A stretch of DNA of 64,000 nucleotides from Marseilla massiliensis (GTDB lineage: Bacteria > Bacteroidota > Bacteroidia > Bacteroidales > Bacteroidaceae): NCBI RefSeq assembly GCF_016899955.1, contig NZ_JACJJL010000003.1, forward strand, positions 124,001-188,000. The letters are read 5' to 3'. The notes beneath the pieces are model-generated. The model had not been told where the DNA came from and searched no databases. It worked only from the letters and a program-made list of their open reading frames with translations. Below are positions 1 through 9,579 of this stretch, in pieces; the first letter of the stretch is position 1, and each line of letters starts with the position of its first letter. A program made the position numbers and the translations under genes.

Positions 1-382
1 ATATTTCTTTTGCTCCGTTGTTTACGTTGTCGTGTAGTATTGCCAATAGAATATGTTGCTCGTCAACTCGCTGCAGGTGTTGTATTCGTGCCTCAAGTAC
101 AGCAAGTTTGAGAATGTTGCTCGCCTTTTCGTTTAACACGAGTTCGGATGTGTTTATTGGCTGGCCCACTTCGTTCTGCTTAACCCTGTCCTCCAGTTCG
201 GCCTTTACGAGCCGGAGGTCGACATTCAGTCGCCTGAACACATCAATCACCGGGCCATCTTTCATCCTGAGAAGCCCCAAAAGCAGATGCTCCGGCGCTA
301 CCGAACTGCTGGCAAGGCGTGCTGCTTCTTCCCTGCTATAAGCGAGTATCTCTGATACTTTGGGTGAAAACTGGCTTGTCAT
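1..382 (-). CDS. clpC: ATP-dependent Clp protease ATP-binding subunit ClpC, N-terminal part (cut by window edge)
   Basis: Only the first 127 codons are present, because the gene runs off the left edge. The protein begins MTSQFSPKVSEILAYSREEA and shows both halves of the Clp N-terminal repeat: PEHLLLGLLR near residue 35 and DEQHILLAIL near residue 110. That is the substrate and adaptor binding domain of the Hsp100/ClpC family. The AAA+ modules lie outside the window. ClpC is a hexameric unfoldase that feeds proteins to ClpP in the cytoplasm. The gene is divergent from gyrA across a 959-bp gap. The start is the first ATG that gives the conserved N terminus. The ClpC rather than ClpB assignment rests on the N domain alone and on gene order next to gyrA as I know it in Bacteroidales. 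Confidence 0.85.
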   Translation of the reverse strand, partial: MTSQFSPKVSEILAYSREEAARLASSSVAPEHLLLGLLRMKDGPVIDVFRRLNVDLRLVKAELEDRVKQNEVGQPINTSELVLNEKASNILKLAVLEARIQHLQRVDEQHILLAILHDNVNNGAKEI

Positions 383-795
383 ATTGTCTGTTCCTTTCTT
401 TATCTATGTAATGTGTAGTCAAGTGCGTGTTGGTGCAATGACAATATACAGTATTGCAAAAGCTGTGCCAAACATTGCTCTGATGCTCAGCCGCGACGTC
501 GATTTATGACATTTTGCATTTGTTTGTGCGCTCTTGGTTCCACATTGTAAACATAATGTGTGGCTCAGGGCTGCCCCATTGCGCCTTTGGGGGTTGCCAC
601 CCGGTTCGGCAGGCCTGCCTCGGCCGCACGTCTCCGCCCGGGCTCGCTACTGTTGCAACTATCTCATCGGGGCATATTTCAGGTATTGTTGTTTATATTT
701 AATTATTTGATATATGCTATTTTACATGAGAACATTAAATTATTGGTTTAGCGAATGGCCTGTGTTGGATTCTGTCCCGGTCGGCCCGGCTGGGT

Positions 796-833
796 GAAAC
801 GGGTCGTATTGCATTGCGGAACGGCCTGTTTCG
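796..833. repeat. Dispersed palindromic repeat, copy A (degenerate)
   Basis: The left arm GAAACGGGTCG and the right arm CGGCCTGTTTC pair at 9 of 11 positions around a TATTGCATTGCGGAA centre. The same core words (GAAACGG, GCATTG, CGGCCTGTTTC) recur in five other intergenic gaps of this window. Confidence 0.6.
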
Positions 834-1162
834 TTTTCAGGCAGATTCCGTTGGCCTTGTTCCCCCTGCTCGGTTCAACGGCAAGGGCAGTCGGTAGCGT
901 GCCCGTAGGAGCCACTCTTGCCGGCAGGCAGATGGGGCGCGAGCCTTTCATATCCGTAAGGAATCCCGACGAATGCCGGCGTACGGCGGCAGGTATGGCC
1001 CTTGCCGTCACCCCAGATGGCGCAGTCGGCGATGCGGGCGTGAGGGCTGCTGCCGGCCGCTTGCGCTGCCCAGGCCTTGTGCCTCGGCTTGTCGCTCCAC
1101 CGCCGCGGCGGCAGCTAAAACCCATAGCATTTGGCAGAGTAGCCTAAAAAAGGCTAAAATGT

Positions 1163-1193
1163 TTTGCCATGTAAAGAAAATGTAGTAATTTTG
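1163..1193 (+). promoter_or_regulatory. Candidate gyrA promoter
   Basis: TTTG at 1163-1166, a 19-bp spacer and TAATTTTG at 1186-1193 match the Bacteroidetes -33/-7 consensus (TTTG, TAnnTTTG). This would leave a 5' leader of about 140 nt before gyrA. Confidence 0.5.
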
Positions 1194-1341
1194 AATGCTA
1201 AAAAGGAACTTAATCGCGCCAGAAGCTGCGTAAATGGCCTTAGACGGCATTTTGCGCCGTGAGTGCCGCCGTCAAGTTGATGATGTGAAAACAACGGAGT
1301 GAGCGAATATAAAATAGAATTAAAACAATATAGACAATCCA

Positions 1342-3960
1342 ATGGATCAGACATTAGATCAAGACAGAATTATTAAGATTAATATCGAGGAGGAGATGAA
1401 ATCCTCCTATATAGACTACTCGATGTCGGTGATTGTGGCCAGGGCGCTGCCTGATGTGCGCGATGGTTTCAAGCCCGTACACCGCCGTATTCTGTATGGT
1501 ATGTTGGGAATTGGCAACACGAGCGATAAGCCATATAAGAAGTGCGCGCGCGTGGTAGGTGAGGTTCTGGGTAAGTACCACCCCCACGGCGACAGTTCCG
1601 TTTATGGCGCCTTGGTCAGGATGGCACAGGATTGGAACATGCGTTACACGTTGGTTGACGGGCAAGGCAACTTTGGTTCGGTGGATGGCGACTCGCCCGC
1701 GGCCATGCGTTACACTGAGTGTCGCCTTTCGAAGATGGGCGAACACATCATGGACGACATGGAAAAAGACACTGTCGACATGGTGAACAACTTCGACGAC
1801 TCGCTCACCGAACCAACCGTGATGCCTACAAAGATACCCAATCTGCTGGTTAACGGAGGAAACGGCATCGCGGTGGGTATGGCCACCAACATACCTACGC
1901 ACAACCTCGGCGAAGTGATTGACGGTTGTTGTGCATATATAGACAACCCCGACATCGACACCGACGGGCTGATGCAGTATATCAAGGCCCCCGATTTCCC
2001 TACGGGTGCATATATATATGGTGTAAACGGGGTGAAGGAGGCTTATGAGACCGGGCGCGGCCGCATCGTGATGCGCGCAAAGGCCGAGATTGAGAGCGGC
2101 GACACCCACGACAAAATTGTTGTTACCGAAATACCTTATGGCGTAAACAAGGCCGACTTGGTTAAGTATATAGCCGACCTTGCCAACGAAAAAAAGATAG
2201 AAGGAATAACCAACGTCAACGATGAGTCGGGCCGTCAGGGCATGCGTATCGTTGTCGACGTCAGGCGCGACGCCAATGCCAATGTCATACTTAACAAGTT
2301 GTTTAAGATGACGGCGCTACAGTCTTCGTTCTCAGTGAATTGCATCGCGTTGGTGAAAGGCCGTCCGAAGCTCCTCTCACTAAAGGATTGCGTGCGCTAT
2401 TTCGTTGAGCACAGGCACGACGTGACCATCAGGCGCACCAAGTTCGACCTTAACAAGGCACAGGAGCGCGCCCATATACTTGAGGCTTTGATTGTGGCCT
2501 GCGACAATATCGACGAGGTGGTTCACATCATCAGGGCTTCAAAGACACCTCAGGAGGCCATCGAAAACCTGAAGCAGAGGTTCGGCTTTGATGACGTTCA
2601 GGCAAGGGCCATCGTTGACATGAGGCTCAGGCAGCTGACAGGACTGCAGATGGACCAGCTGCGCCACGACTACGAGGAACTTGAAAAGCTCATCGCCTAC
2701 CTGCAGTCTATACTTGACGACCCTGAGCTATGCAAGAAAGTGATAAAGGATGAGCTTCTCGAGGTGAAGGAGAAATACGGCGACGAGCGCCGTACGGAAA
2801 TAAAGTATACAAGCGAGGAGTTCAATGCTGAAGACTTCTATCCCGACGACCCCGTGGTGATTACCATCAGTCACCTGGGCTATGTCAAGCGCACGGCGCT
2901 CTCGGAGTTCAGGGAGCAAAGCCGTGGCGGGGTGGGCAGCAAGGGCGCCAATACCCGCGACGAAGACTTCACAGAGTATATCTATCCGGCCACGATGCAC
3001 AACACGTTGCTGTTCTTCACCCAGAAGGGCCGTTGCTACTGGCTCAAGTGCTACGAGATTCCCGAGGGGGCGAAGAACGCCAAAGGGCGCGCCATACAGA
3101 ATCTGCTCAATATCGAGTCGGACGATGCCATCAATGCCGTGCTCAGGATAAAGAAGTTTGATGACGCCGAGTTCCTTAACACACACTATGTGGTCTTTGC
3201 CACCAAGAACGGAGTGATAAAGAAGACATGCCTTGAGGCTTACAGCCGTCCGAGGGCGAATGGTGTGATAGCCATCAACATTATGGATGACGACCAGGTG
3301 GTGGGCGTGCGACTTACCAACGGCAACAACGAGATTGTGCTGGCCAACAGAAACGGGCGCGCCATACGTTTCAATGAGAGCGATGTCAGGACCATGGGGC
3401 GTGTCTCTACAGGTGTACGCGGCATGAAACTCGACGGTGGCGACGACGAGGTTGTGGGCATGGTGTGCATCAACGACCCACAGACGGAGACCATCATGGT
3501 GGTCAGCGAGAAGGGTTACGGCAAGCGCAGCAATGTAGAAGACTACCGCAAGACTTCACGTGGGGCCAAGGGTGTGAAGACGCTCAGCATCACCGAAAAG
3601 ACCGGGCGGCTCGTAGCCATAAAGGTTGTGACCGACGACAACGACCTGATGATAATCAACAAGAGCGGAATACTTATCCGGCTCAAAGTTGCCGACGTCA
3701 GGGTCATGGGCCGTGCAACCCAGGGCGTAAGGCTGATAAACCTGACAAAGAAGAATGATACGATTGCGAGCGTATGCAAGGTGATGAGCGCAAGCGACGA
3801 GGAAGTGGTCGAGCAAGAGAGCCTCGATGAGTTCGGCGAGGAGATGGGCGGTGCACATCAGAATGCCGAAACGAGGCCGTTAGGCGACAACGGCGCCGAT
3901 GCCTCGGGACTGGCCGAAGCGTCGCAGGATGGAGACGATGGTGATTCGGAATTAAGTTAA
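1342..3960 (+). CDS. gyrA: DNA gyrase subunit A
   Basis: This is the 872-residue A subunit of type IIA topoisomerase, which with GyrB introduces negative supercoils. The breakage-reunion domain fills about residues 1-500, with the catalytic tyrosine at Tyr124 in SPAAMRYTE. The quinolone-determining region reads [15 protein letters not shown] at 82-96: Ser85 aligns with E. coli Ser83 and Gly89 with E. coli Asp87. The C-terminal beta-pinwheel follows, with a GyrA-box-like [12 protein letters not shown] near 530. The last 40 or so residues are acidic and low in complexity, a tail common in this group. The ATG at 1342 gives the conserved N terminus ([20 protein letters not shown]). The gene is probably transcribed from 1163-1193 and may read into the TPR genes, since only 34 bp separate it from the next start. 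Confidence 0.98.
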   Translation: MDQTLDQDRIIKINIEEEMKSSYIDYSMSVIVARALPDVRDGFKPVHRRILYGMLGIGNTSDKPYKKCARVVGEVLGKYHPHGDSSVYGALVRMAQDWNMRYTLVDGQGNFGSVDGDSPAAMRYTECRLSKMGEHIMDDMEKDTVDMVNNFDDSLTEPTVMPTKIPNLLVNGGNGIAVGMATNIPTHNLGEVIDGCCAYIDNPDIDTDGLMQYIKAPDFPTGAYIYGVNGVKEAYETGRGRIVMRAKAEIESGDTHDKIVVTEIPYGVNKADLVKYIADLANEKKIEGITNVNDESGRQGMRIVVDVRRDANANVILNKLFKMTALQSSFSVNCIALVKGRPKLLSLKDCVRYFVEHRHDVTIRRTKFDLNKAQERAHILEALIVACDNIDEVVHIIRASKTPQEAIENLKQRFGFDDVQARAIVDMRLRQLTGLQMDQLRHDYEELEKLIAYLQSILDDPELCKKVIKDELLEVKEKYGDERRTEIKYTSEEFNAEDFYPDDPVVITISHLGYVKRTALSEFREQSRGGVGSKGANTRDEDFTEYIYPATMHNTLLFFTQKGRCYWLKCYEIPEGAKNAKGRAIQNLLNIESDDAINAVLRIKKFDDAEFLNTHYVVFATKNGVIKKTCLEAYSRPRANGVIAINIMDDDQVVGVRLTNGNNEIVLANRNGRAIRFNESDVRTMGRVSTGVRGMKLDGGDDEVVGMVCINDPQTETIMVVSEKGYGKRSNVEDYRKTSRGAKGVKTLSITEKTGRLVAIKVVTDDNDLMIINKSGILIRLKVADVRVMGRATQGVRLINLTKKNDTIASVCKVMSASDEEVVEQESLDEFGEEMGGAHQNAETRPLGDNGADASGLAEASQDGDDGDSELS

Positions 3961-3994
3961 GGTGAAATAAATGTTAAACTAAATTTACAAAGCA

Positions 3995-5239
3995 ATGAAA
4001 AGGATTATGATGATGGCAGCTTTGGCAGTCATGACTACCGCTGCTTTCGCACAGGATGACTTGGTAAAGAGTGCCAAGAAACTGTGCGACAAAGGTGAAC
4101 TGGAGGAAGCTGTAAAGACTATCACTCCTGCACTTACTTCCGACCAGACGGAAGACAAGGCCGAGGCGTGGAACGTGATGAGCGAAATCCAGTATCAAAT
4201 CTTCATGAAAGGTCAGGCTGCCGAGCAGGCAAACAAGGCCAACAACTCTACCACTCCTTTCGATACCGCGGCCATGCACAAGGCCATGGTGGCATCGCTG
4301 GAGGCTGCTATGAAGTGTGACGAGTACGACCGTCAGCCTAATGCCAAGGGCAAGGTGAAGATTCGCTTCCGCGAAGCCAACGGCAAGAAGTTCTTCATCT
4401 CGCGTCCTTATGTCATCAGCGCAGGTCTTTACGAGTACAACAACAAAAACCTGCCCGAGGCAATCAAGGCATGGAAGCTTTACATAGACAGCGCCGAGGA
4501 TCCTCTTTTCACGGGTCTTGACATGACCAAAGATCAGTATCGCTCTGAGGTTTGCTATTATATAGGCCTTTCTTCCTATAATATCAAGGACTATGCAACA
4601 GCCACTAAGTATGCTAAGATGGCCGCACAGGACTCTGCCAAGGCACAAGAGGCTAACGAAATCTTGCTTTTCGCCCAGAAAGATGGCGCAAAGACAAAGG
4701 AAGACTCGCTCGCTTACCTTGCCACCGTCAAGGATTTGCATTCTAAATATCCCGACGAGGCCAGGTATTTCAACCTGTTGATGGATTACTATTCGAAGCC
4801 CGGACGCCAGGCAGAGATGAAGCAATGGACTGAAGAGGAGATTGCAAAGGATCCCAACAACAAGATGACATGGGCCTTGAAGGGCGAGGTTGAGATGAAT
4901 ACCGGCAAGTGGGACGACGCCGTGGAATCCTACAAGAAGGCTGCTGAGCTTGATCCTACTTTTGTGCAGGTTATCTTCAACACCGGCGTATGCCTCAACC
5001 AGAAAGCTATCGAGCTGAAAGACAAGCTGGCAGACAAGAAGACCGGTGGCCTGACTCCCGACAATGCAAGCAAGGTTAAGGCAGTGTTGGCTGAGGCAAA
5101 GGTCTACCTTGAGAAGTCGAAGGAAATCGACCCGAACCGTGAGAAGGTCGACTGGGCTTATCCATTGTATCAGATTTACTATAACCTCGGCGACAAGGCA
5201 AAGGCTGCTGAAATGGAGAAGCTCGTGGGAAACAAGTAA
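3995..5239 (+). CDS. Secreted tetratricopeptide-repeat protein
   Basis: The protein has 414 residues. The N terminus MKRIMMMAALAVMTTAAFAQ is a signal peptide cleaved after AFAQ, so it should be periplasmic or surface exposed. The rest is helical, with TPR-like pairs; the clearest lie around residues 300-340 (WALKGEVEMNTGKWDDAVESYKKAAELDP) and near the C terminus (YPLYQIYYNLGDKAKAAEMEKLV). No catalytic motif is visible. The next gene is a paralogue, with the same order of segments and shared words such as the YxxxLxxYxDxxxxPLFxxxD region. The location directly after gyrA looks like a conserved Bacteroidales arrangement, but the function is unknown; a scaffold role would be typical of TPR proteins. 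Confidence 0.85.
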   Translation: MKRIMMMAALAVMTTAAFAQDDLVKSAKKLCDKGELEEAVKTITPALTSDQTEDKAEAWNVMSEIQYQIFMKGQAAEQANKANNSTTPFDTAAMHKAMVASLEAAMKCDEYDRQPNAKGKVKIRFREANGKKFFISRPYVISAGLYEYNNKNLPEAIKAWKLYIDSAEDPLFTGLDMTKDQYRSEVCYYIGLSSYNIKDYATATKYAKMAAQDSAKAQEANEILLFAQKDGAKTKEDSLAYLATVKDLHSKYPDEARYFNLLMDYYSKPGRQAEMKQWTEEEIAKDPNNKMTWALKGEVEMNTGKWDDAVESYKKAAELDPTFVQVIFNTGVCLNQKAIELKDKLADKKTGGLTPDNASKVKAVLAEAKVYLEKSKEIDPNREKVDWAYPLYQIYYNLGDKAKAAEMEKLVGNK

Positions 5240-5247
5240 AACAGTAA

Positions 5248-6456
5248 ATGCGGATGAGGAAGCTTGTTATTATAACGCTTCTCTTGCTATCCATAACACC
5301 GTGCTTGAGAGGTCAACGAAAGGAGATGTCTCAAGCACGGTCTTACATAAAGAGCGGCAAGGATTATGACAAAGCAGAGAAGCTGATGGTTGAGCTGCTG
5401 TCTAAGGATTCATTGAACAGGATGAATCCAAAGATTTATTTGCTTTTGTATCAGGCTGTGCTTAAGCAGTATGAGGCTGGGAACGAGAAACTTTATCTGA
5501 ACCAACAGTACGACACTGCATCGCTCTTTAATATCACAAAGCGTATGTTTGCCGTCCTTGAGGCGCTCGACTCGGTGGATGCCGCGCCCGACAAGAAAGG
5601 GCGGGTTAAGCTCGAGTATCGGAAGAAACACGCTTCGGAGCTCGATACTTACAGGCCAAACTTGTATTACGGAGGGACGTTCAACATACACAAAAAGGAT
5701 TATAAGACGGCCTTTGTTTTCTTTGACGCCTATTTGGATTGCGGGCGCCAGCCTCTCTTTTCGGCGTTCGATTATTGGCAAAATGACAGGAAGATGCTTG
5801 ATGCGGCATATTGGGCCACTTATTGCGGATTCAAACTGAAAGACCCGCAGCTCACGTTGAAATATGCAGATGCGGCATTGAGCGATTCAACGCGCCGCAA
5901 GACAGCCCTAATCTATGTAGCCGAAGCTTGCAATCTGATGGGTGCCAAGGATAAGTACAGGGATGTCTTGAAGGCCGGATTCGACAAATATCCGCAGTCG
6001 CCGTATTTCTTTTCCCATCTGATGGACTGCTACACGCTTGACAACAAGCTCGATAGTGCATTGTCGGTAGTAGACAGGTCGTTGTCGTTGGACGGCGACA
6101 ATCCGTTGTTCCTCTTTGCAAAGTCGACCGTATTGCTTAACTTGGGGCAATATGATGAGTGCATTTTGGTAAGCGACTCTTTGATTAACGTTAACGACAC
6201 ATTGGCTGAACCATATTACAATGCAGGCACGGCATACCTGAACAAAGGGCTTAACTTGGTGCAAAAAAACAACTCACGGCAATACGGGAAGCAGATTAAG
6301 GAGTTGTACCAGAAGGCTTTGCCATATATGGAAAAGTACAGGAAGCTGGCTCCCGAAGCCAAACAAAAGTGGGGGCCGGCGCTTTACAGGATTTACCTGA
6401 GGCTTAATATGGGCAAGCAGTTTGAAGAGATGGACAACCTGCTTAACGAAAAGTGA
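5248..6456 (+). CDS. Secreted tetratricopeptide-repeat protein (paralogue of the preceding gene)
   Basis: This is a 402-residue TPR protein starting eight bases after the previous stop codon, so the two are probably co-translated. MRMRKLVIITLLLLSITPCLRGQ is a signal peptide. The body follows its neighbour segment by segment: an N-terminal QARSYIKSGKDYDKAEKLMVELL repeat, a middle block with PLFSAFDYW, then TPR units such as NAGTAYLNKGLNLVQ and a C-terminal ALYRIYLRLNMGKQFEEMDNLL. Identity to the upstream copy is low by eye, so the duplication is old. The alternative start two codons downstream (MRKLV) is equally possible. No specific role can be read from the sequence. Confidence 0.83.
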   Translation: MRMRKLVIITLLLLSITPCLRGQRKEMSQARSYIKSGKDYDKAEKLMVELLSKDSLNRMNPKIYLLLYQAVLKQYEAGNEKLYLNQQYDTASLFNITKRMFAVLEALDSVDAAPDKKGRVKLEYRKKHASELDTYRPNLYYGGTFNIHKKDYKTAFVFFDAYLDCGRQPLFSAFDYWQNDRKMLDAAYWATYCGFKLKDPQLTLKYADAALSDSTRRKTALIYVAEACNLMGAKDKYRDVLKAGFDKYPQSPYFFSHLMDCYTLDNKLDSALSVVDRSLSLDGDNPLFLFAKSTVLLNLGQYDECILVSDSLINVNDTLAEPYYNAGTAYLNKGLNLVQKNNSRQYGKQIKELYQKALPYMEKYRKLAPEAKQKWGPALYRIYLRLNMGKQFEEMDNLLNEK

Positions 6457-6698
6457 GCCGTTGTTTGGCCTTGCCGGCTTGTTGGGCTGGCCGCGATGGA
6501 TTACCATCATTTGCAATTTTGTATCATTCCGTCATTCAGATGAGAGCGGTGTCTTAGCTTTAATGACACCATCTTGCCTGGCTGTAGGGCAACACGGCGG
6601 CAGGAATGCCGCTTGTTGCAGCCTTAGGTTGTGCAATAGTTCACTGCTAAAAAAATGAAAAACCGTAATGTAATGCCTTCCGTTCGGGATATTTTTGT

Positions 6699-6706
6699 TA
6701 TCTTTG
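6699..6706 (+). promoter_or_regulatory. Candidate -7 box of the phosphohexomutase gene
   Basis: TATCTTTG fits TAnnTTTG and lies 35 bp before the ATG at 6742. No clear TTTG is seen at the -33 distance. Confidence 0.45.
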
Positions 6707-6741
6707 TAAAAGGATTTTTGTATATCTAAACATTGAAAATT

Positions 6742-8490
6742 ATGGAGAATAACGAACAACTTATTGCTCAATGCGAGGCTAAGGCACAACAGTGGCTTGC
6801 CCCATCGTTTGATGCCAAAACCCAAGAGGCGGTAAAGGCAATGTTGTCGAGTGACGACAAAACAGAGCTCATTGAAAGTTTCTATAAGGATTTGGAGTTC
6901 GGAACCGGCGGACTCCGTGGGATAATGGGTGCCGGAAGCAACCGCATGAACATCTATACCGTAGGTCTGGCCACGCAAGGTTTCGCCAATTATCTGCGCA
7001 AAAACTTCGCCGGACTGAATGAGATTTCGGTCGTGGTTTGCCACGACTGCCGTAACAACAGCCGCTTGTTTGCAGAGACTGTGGCCAATGTGTTCTCGGC
7101 AAACGGCATCAAGGTATACCTGTTCGACGACATGAGGCCTACGCCCGAGTGTTCTTTTGCTATACGCTACTTGAAGTGTCAGGCCGGAGTGAACGTCACG
7201 GCAAGCCACAACCCGAAAGAGTATAATGGCTATAAGGCCTATTGGGAAGACGGTGCTCAGGTGCTTTCGCCCCACGACACAGGCATTATCGACGAGGTTA
7301 ACAAGGTTAAGATATCTGATGTTAACTTCTCCGGCAACAAGGATTTGATTAATATCATTGGCGAAGAGATAGACAAGGTTTATCTCGACAGGATAAAAGA
7401 AATATGCATCGACCCTGAGGTGATAAAGCGACAGAAAGACCTGAAGATTGTCTATACGCCTCTGCATGGAACCGGAATGACCCTTATTCCGCGCTCGCTC
7501 AAGCTTTGGGGCTTTGAGAACGTGCATTGCGTGAAAGAGCAGATGGTGAAGAGCGGCGATTTCCCCACCGTTGTTTCGCCCAACCCAGAGAACGGCGAGG
7601 CCCTGACGTTGGCTCTTCGTGACGCGAAGGAGATAGATGCCGATATCGTGATGGCAAGCGATCCGGATGCTGACCGTGTGGGAATGGCTTGCAAAAACGA
7701 CAAGGGAGAGTGGATTCTCATCAACGGCAACCAGACATGCTTGCTGTTCCTGTACTATATCATCACCAACCGCAAGGCCAAGGGACTGCTCAAGAAAGGC
7801 GACTTCATAGTGAAGACCATCGTTACCACGGAAGTAATACGCAAGATTGCCGATAAGCAGGGCATAGAGATGCGCGACTGTTACACCGGCTTCAAGTGGA
7901 TTGCAAGCGAAATAGCCAAGTCGGAAGGCAAGCAACAGTATATTGGTGGCGGTGAGGAGAGTTACGGATTCCTGGCCGAGGATTTCGTCCGCGACAAGGA
8001 TGCGGTATCAGCCTGCTCACTGTTGGCTGAGATTTGCGCTTACGCCAAGGACCAGGGCAAGACGCTGTATGACATACTTATGGACATATACATTGAGTAT
8101 GGGTTCTCAAGGGAGTTCACTGTCAATGTGGTTAAGCCGGGCAAGAGCGGTGCTGACGAGATAAAGCAGATGATGACCGACTTCAGAAACAACCCGCCTC
8201 AGGAACTTGGTGGCAGCAAGGTTGTGGTATGGAAGGACTATCAGACACTTGAGCAGCTTGAAGCTGACGGCTCAAAGTCGAAGCTCGACATGCCTACAAC
8301 GAGCAATGTTTTGCAGTGGTTCTGTGAAGACGGCACCAAGGTGAGCGTGCGCCCATCGGGCACCGAGCCTAAGATTAAGTTCTATATAGAGGTTAAGGAC
8401 AACACCATGAAGTGCTCAAACTGCTACGGCCGTTGCATGGAAGGCGCCGAGGCAAAGATTGAGGCTATAAAGAAGTCGTTGAACCTTTGA
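6742..8490 (+). CDS. Phosphoglucomutase/phosphomannomutase family protein
   Basis: This is a 582-residue alpha-D-phosphohexomutase, interconverting hexose 1- and 6-phosphates and so supplying sugar nucleotides and storage polysaccharide. The four signatures are present: the phosphoserine loop NVTASHNPKEYNG with Ser155, the metal loop ASDPDADRVG with Asp307/309/311, the sugar-specificity loop GGGEESYG near 400 and the phosphate-binding loop RPSGTEPKIKF near 540. GEESYG is usual in long PgcA-type glucose enzymes, so phosphoglucomutase is the more likely activity. A TTG nine bases upstream is in frame, but the ATG at 6742 fits family starts better. The gene is monocistronic, with a -7 box upstream and a strong terminator downstream. 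Confidence 0.92.
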   Translation: MENNEQLIAQCEAKAQQWLAPSFDAKTQEAVKAMLSSDDKTELIESFYKDLEFGTGGLRGIMGAGSNRMNIYTVGLATQGFANYLRKNFAGLNEISVVVCHDCRNNSRLFAETVANVFSANGIKVYLFDDMRPTPECSFAIRYLKCQAGVNVTASHNPKEYNGYKAYWEDGAQVLSPHDTGIIDEVNKVKISDVNFSGNKDLINIIGEEIDKVYLDRIKEICIDPEVIKRQKDLKIVYTPLHGTGMTLIPRSLKLWGFENVHCVKEQMVKSGDFPTVVSPNPENGEALTLALRDAKEIDADIVMASDPDADRVGMACKNDKGEWILINGNQTCLLFLYYIITNRKAKGLLKKGDFIVKTIVTTEVIRKIADKQGIEMRDCYTGFKWIASEIAKSEGKQQYIGGGEESYGFLAEDFVRDKDAVSACSLLAEICAYAKDQGKTLYDILMDIYIEYGFSREFTVNVVKPGKSGADEIKQMMTDFRNNPPQELGGSKVVVWKDYQTLEQLEADGSKSKLDMPTTSNVLQWFCEDGTKVSVRPSGTEPKIKFYIEVKDNTMKCSNCYGRCMEGAEAKIEAIKKSLNL

Positions 8491-8513
8491 TGTGACGATA
8501 TTGCATAAATAGT

Positions 8514-8568
8514 AAAATCATTGCAGGCATGGTGCTCGTTGACCATATAGCCTGCAATGATTTTTTAT
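8514..8568 (+). terminator. Rho-independent terminator of the phosphohexomutase gene
   Basis: A perfect 15-bp stem (AAAATCATTGCAGGC at 8514-8528 with its complement at 8550-8564) encloses a 21-nt loop and is followed by a short T-run. It begins 24 bp after the stop codon and may also serve the convergent nucleoside phosphorylase. Confidence 0.85.
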
Positions 8569-8694
8569 ATGACATAAAGGCTGTCAGGCAGTAGGTAGCT
8601 TAGTCCACATTGTTGCTTGGCATGTGGTTTGCCGTTTGTTTGCGGCTCGCGGCCTTATGGACTTTACGCCTTCCAGGCTTGTGGACAGCATGTT

Positions 8695-9573
8695 TTATAT
8701 GCGTTCCAGCACAAGCCTGATCAAGTCGTCTATCTGGTTTTTGTATCCTGTGTTAGCTTTTCCGGCCACACGATTGGCAATCACCATGCACACCGTGGTG
8801 GCTTTGTGGCCCATGAGCCTCGACAAACCGGCCAGGGCAGAGCTCTCCATCTCGAAGTTTGTTATCCGGCGGCCGTTATACTCAAAGCTCTCCACTTTCT
8901 CGTTCTGGTGCGGGTCGGCCAGCGGGATGCGCAGTTCGCGCCCTTGCGGTCCGAAGAATCCGCCGCAGGCGATGGTTATTCCCCTCACCATGTCGTCAGC
9001 GGCAATGCGTTCTACGAGCTCCTCGTCGGCATCGACAGCATAAGGGTAGGGGGCGCACATGTTTCCCGTCCATCCCAGGTGGGCAATGAGGGCGCGCTCC
9101 AACTGTAGGTCGCACACGGCATTTCGGCCGGCATAGAAGTTGAGTAGGCCGTCGAAGCCGATGGAAGTCTGCGAGCATACGAACGTACCTTCGGGAGTGA
9201 AAGGCTGCAGTCCGCCACAGGTGCCAATCCTTACTATCTCAAGATGGCGCAGGGTGCTTTTCTCTTGCCTTGTCTTGAAGTCTATGTTGGCAAGGGCGTC
9301 TATTTCGTTCAACACTATGTCGATGTTGTCGCAACCAATTCCGGTAGATATGACAGAGATGCGCTTTCCGTTGAATGTGCCGGTTATGGTGTGGAACTCG
9401 CGGCTCTCGACGTCACACTCCTTAGTGTCAAAATGCGACGCAACCAGCCCAACGCGGCCCGGGTCGCCCACCAATATGACCTTGTCGGCCAGTTGTTCGG
9501 GAGTTATGTGCAGGTGGAACACACTGCCATCAGAGTTAATGATTAGTTCTGACTCAGCAAAATATTTCTTCAT
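8695..9573 (-). CDS. Nucleoside phosphorylase (uridine phosphorylase-like)
   Basis: This is a 292-residue member of the PNP/UDP phosphorylase family, which splits nucleosides with phosphate for base salvage in the cytoplasm. Family marks are GDPGRVGLVASHF near residue 37 (phosphate loop), the VIRIGTCGGLQP-type segment IVRIGTCGG near 115, and NFEMESSAL near 238, the ribose-binding Glu-Met-Glu motif. The residues after the motif and the overall length resemble uridine phosphorylase more than hexameric purine phosphorylase, but substrate cannot be settled by eye. The gene starts seven bases after the PD40-like gene ends, so the two probably share a transcript. Its 3' end faces the phosphohexomutase gene. 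Confidence 0.85.
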   Translation of the reverse strand: MKKYFAESELIINSDGSVFHLHITPEQLADKVILVGDPGRVGLVASHFDTKECDVESREFHTITGTFNGKRISVISTGIGCDNIDIVLNEIDALANIDFKTRQEKSTLRHLEIVRIGTCGGLQPFTPEGTFVCSQTSIGFDGLLNFYAGRNAVCDLQLERALIAHLGWTGNMCAPYPYAVDADEELVERIAADDMVRGITIACGGFFGPQGRELRIPLADPHQNEKVESFEYNGRRITNFEMESSALAGLSRLMGHKATTVCMVIANRVAGKANTGYKNQIDDLIRLVLERI

Positions 9574-9579
9574 ATACCG

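Larger units (their letters stand above)
383..1341. other. Long divergent intergenic region between clpC and gyrA
   Basis: This is 959 bp without a convincing gene. It holds a GC-rich patch at about 555-655 that includes the palindrome GGCAGGCCTGCC at 608-619, a degenerate copy of the dispersed palindromic repeat at 796-833, and a candidate gyrA promoter at 1163-1193. Short reading frames exist on both strands but resemble no protein I know. I see no tRNA or recognisable small RNA fold, although a structured RNA in the GC-rich patch cannot be excluded by eye. Confidence 0.6.

Noticed and set aside
6733..6741. TTG start for the phosphohexomutase
   Set aside because: The ATG at 6742 gives the natural start; the TTG adds three unsupported residues.
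6532..7935. 467-codon minus-strand open frame over the phosphohexomutase gene
   Set aside because: It is antisense to a gene with all family motifs and has no recognisable sequence.
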